Assembly: GCF_014859565.1 (NCBI RefSeq)
Contig: NZ_JACUUA010000156.1
Span: 1 to 7,796, forward strand
DNA from: Marinospirillum sp.
Lineage (GTDB): Bacteria > Pseudomonadota > Gammaproteobacteria > Pseudomonadales > Halomonadaceae
Length of the DNA: 7,796 bases
Reading direction: 5' to 3'
The notes under the pieces are model-generated. The model saw only the letters and a list, made by a program, of their open reading frames with translations. It did no database searches and was not told the origin of the DNA. The first letter of the stretch is position 1, and each line of letters opens with the position of its first letter. Shown here in pieces: positions 6,405 through 7,796 of the stretch. Made by a program: the position numbers and the translations under genes.

Positions 6405-6884
6405 TTAATCTTTTGTAATCAACACCTTCATACCGGGTGTGACCTGCTCAAAAAGTGCCACCATGGCCTCGGATTGCAAACGGATGCAACCATGCGACAG
6501 CGGAATGCCCATCGGCTGATCATCCGGTGTGCCATGCAGGTAGATGTAACGCCGCTGGCTATCCACCTGCCCGCCACGATTAAATCCCTGCTCCTCTCCA
6601 CACAACCAGAGTATGCGCCCCAGTATCCAGTCTCTTTGCGGATACTCTGCTGCCAGTTCCGCACTCCAGATTTCACCCGTTGGCCTGCGCCCTTTTAAAA
6701 CCGCTCTGGCATCCAGCCTCGCTCCAATACAAGCACGAACACGGTGCAAACCTCTGGGCGTACAACCACTACCCATTTGTTCACCGGCTCCAGCCAGCGC
6801 CGTTGAAACAGGACACTCCATCAACAACTCACCACTGGCCGACAACAGCCACAAGTGCTGCTGAGCAATGGAGATCCTGATCAC
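6405..6884 (-). CDS. L,D-transpeptidase (YkuD-fold) family protein
   Basis: This is a 159-residue member of the YkuD family, whose enzymes cross-link peptidoglycan or attach proteins to it through a cysteine acyl-enzyme. The catalytic signature is complete: YLHGTPDD with His117, then SHGCIRL with His131, Cys133 and Arg135. The N-terminus (MIRISIAQQHLWLL) is the first strand of the domain, and there is no signal peptide or membrane helix. The start cannot be moved upstream, because the psrA TAG stop is in the same frame only one codon before the GTG. The ribosome-binding site AGGTGG lies inside the last codons of psrA, eight bases before GTG, so translational coupling is likely. Family members usually act outside the cytoplasm, so its export route or true role is unclear. 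Catalytic competence is inferred from motifs only. It is co-transcribed with psrA. Confidence 0.9.
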   Translation of the reverse strand: MIRISIAQQHLWLLSASGELLMECPVSTALAGAGEQMGSGCTPRGLHRVRACIGARLDARAVLKGRRPTGEIWSAELAAEYPQRDWILGRILWLCGEEQGFNRGGQVDSQRRYIYLHGTPDDQPMGIPLSHGCIRLQSEAMVALFEQVTPGMKVLITKD

Positions 6885-6887
6885 AAC

Positions 6888-7547
6888 CTATGCCACCTGT
6901 TCAGACCAGCGCGGCGGCTGCTCAGGTACAGGAGCCTGCATGGCAGCAGTCACAACGGGCAGCAAACGTGCCACCAGATCCTTAATGCGGGTTTTTTCAT
7001 CATAATCATTGGCGGCTATATCACGCAGCGCATTCAGTGACGACATGGTGAACACCACCGTACCCAGCATAAAATGGATACGCCAGAAACGCTCAGCATC
7101 CGGCAAGTCAGACGTACAAAGTTTCAGCAAATTAGTAAAGCGGAAAAAGGTTTTACCGTAATGCTCCTGCAGGTAACGACGCATATGCCCCTGTGCCTGG
7201 GTATAAGCCAACCCCAACAAACGCATGAACACCGACAAACTGCCTTTACTGGCCGGCACACTAACGGTTGTGCGTGCCAGCACCTCCAGCAACTCCTCCA
7301 GCGTGACATCACCCTTTTTTTCCAGCCGCTCCAGCTCCAGATTAAACTGAGTACAAAAAGGCTCCAGATAACGGGCAAACACCGCCTGAATCAACGCTTT
7401 TTTAGAACCAAAGTGATAGTTCACCGCAGCCAGATTGACCTTAGCCTTGCCAGTGATGGTACGAAGGGAAGTTTCTGCAAAACCCTTTTCAGCAAAAAGA
7501 GCTTCTGCAGTATCAAGAATACGTACAACGGTATCGGACTGTGCCAT
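6888..7547 (-). CDS. psrA: TetR-family transcriptional regulator PsrA (fatty-acid responsive)
   Basis: A 219-residue TetR-type repressor. The N-terminal helix-turn-helix region (about 6-57) includes the recognition segment VNLAAVNYHFGSKKALIQAVF (37-57). Much of the protein matches Pseudomonas PsrA as I recall it, including the opening MAQSDTVVRILD, FAEKGFAETSLR, SVFMRLLGLAYTQAQGH and FWRIHFMLG. In Pseudomonas, PsrA binds long-chain fatty acids, represses beta-oxidation genes and itself, and activates rpoS; the same role is inferred here. It is slightly shorter than the Pseudomonas protein (about 233 residues), with a divergent C-terminus. GGAG lies five bases before the ATG. A sigma-70-like promoter and an AAAC-N4-GTTT operator are directly upstream, supporting autoregulation. 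The L,D-transpeptidase gene follows in the same frame three bases after its TAG stop. Confidence 0.92.
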   Translation of the reverse strand: MAQSDTVVRILDTAEALFAEKGFAETSLRTITGKAKVNLAAVNYHFGSKKALIQAVFARYLEPFCTQFNLELERLEKKGDVTLEELLEVLARTTVSVPASKGSLSVFMRLLGLAYTQAQGHMRRYLQEHYGKTFFRFTNLLKLCTSDLPDAERFWRIHFMLGTVVFTMSSLNALRDIAANDYDEKTRIKDLVARLLPVVTAAMQAPVPEQPPRWSEQVA

Positions 7548-7561
7548 GCCTGCTCCAGATT

Positions 7562-7578
7562 AAACGTCTGTTTCAAAC
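7562..7578. promoter_or_regulatory. PsrA-type operator upstream of psrA
   Basis: On the plus strand AAAC (7562-7565), GTCT, GTTT (7570-7573), C, AAAC (7575-7578). AAAC-N4-GTTT fits the reported PsrA box (G/C-AAAC-N2-4-GTTT-G/C), and an overlapping second palindrome, GTTT-C-AAAC, shares its half-site. It abuts the -10 box and covers the expected transcription start, so a bound repressor would block initiation. Confidence 0.7.
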
Positions 7579-7608
7579 ATTATCCGGCAAAGCTGCAGCA
7601 GGGGTCAA
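7579..7608 (-). promoter_or_regulatory. Sigma-70-like promoter of psrA
   Basis: On the minus strand TTGACC (7603-7608) as -35, an 18-base spacer and GATAAT (7579-7584) as -10, each a five-of-six match. The predicted start near 7572 gives a leader of about 25 bases containing the GGAG ribosome-binding site. Confidence 0.7.
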
Positions 7609-7726
7609 GCAACAGAAGAAACAGCGGGTGAAGGCGATTACCGGGCAGCACTCTCAAAACGTGACGCTTGTCAATGAGGCATAGAAATGACTGCATCACG
7701 CCAAGCTCACGCGAGCGAAAGATACA

Positions 7727-7796
7727 TTAACGATGGGCAGCCATGTATTTAGTAACTGCCTGTGCTAAAAGGCCTGACCGCGATTCACCGTGTCGC
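7727..7796 (-). CDS. Possible 3' end of a gene entering from the right (partial)
   Basis: From the right edge the minus strand reads RHGESRSGLLAQAVTKYMAAHR and then TAA (7727-7729). The peptide looks like a helical C-terminus, but 22 codons are too few to identify a family, and no clear terminator follows. The same interval has a 21-codon plus-strand ORF (7687-7752). The stretch 7609-7726 shows no other feature I can support. Confidence 0.3.
   Translation of the reverse strand, partial: RHGESRSGLLAQAVTKYMAAHR

Noticed and set aside
7662..7673. TGAC-GCTT-GTCA inverted repeat and a TTGACA on the minus strand
   Set aside because: The arms are only four bases and no -10 box lies at suitable spacing downstream of the TTGACA.
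7687..7752. 21-codon plus-strand ORF with GAGG seven bases upstream
   Set aside because: It is too short to support without homology, the peptide is not recognised, and it overlaps the possible minus-strand gene end.
1..7796. CRISPR arrays, tRNA or rRNA genes, transposases
   Set aside because: I saw no regularly spaced repeats, no tRNA-like or rRNA sequence, and no transposase or integrase coding region.

Overview
The window looks like the chromosome of a gammaproteobacterium, most likely a marine member of the Oceanospirillales/Pseudomonadales group. The base composition is moderate. The TetR-type regulator is very close to Pseudomonas PsrA as I recall it, the PEP carboxykinase is the ATP-dependent bacterial type, and the CheX-like protein resembles an uncharacterised family seen in such organisms. 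This assignment is inference; no rRNA or other marker gene is present.

Layout, left to right. A membrane chemoreceptor (80-1702, +) and ATP-dependent PEP carboxykinase pckA (1781-3343, -) converge on a shared bidirectional terminator. Upstream of pckA is a leader with a possible promoter and a terminator-like hairpin. Next comes an accessory patch (about 3590-4290). It holds a 64-bp attC-like imperfect inverted repeat, a 54-codon ORF that reads as the N-terminus of the YefM antitoxin fused in frame to the C-terminus of the YoeB toxin, a YefM-type operator with GTAC cores, and one or two small unidentified ORFs on the other strand. A CheX/CheC-like protein follows (4338-5033, +). After it is a roughly 300-bp gap holding a hairpin and a start-less open frame on the minus strand. 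Then come a branched-chain aminotransferase ilvE (5343-6341, +) with a strong terminator, and a minus-strand pair psrA (6888-7547) and an L,D-transpeptidase-fold gene (6405-6884). The pair has a recognisable promoter and an overlapping PsrA-type operator.

How the genes relate. Most are housekeeping or signalling genes that are not obviously linked: chemotaxis input, gluconeogenesis, branched-chain amino acid metabolism, fatty-acid-responsive regulation and cell-wall cross-linking chemistry. The psrA/transpeptidase pair is a tight unit: the two reading frames are in phase and separated only by an amber stop and one codon. The most unusual item is the yefM'-'yoeB chimera, which keeps its ribosome-binding site and operator but has lost the middle of both proteins. 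Its stop codon shares a base with the end of the attC-like element, which suggests a decayed toxin-antitoxin module, possibly once a gene cassette.
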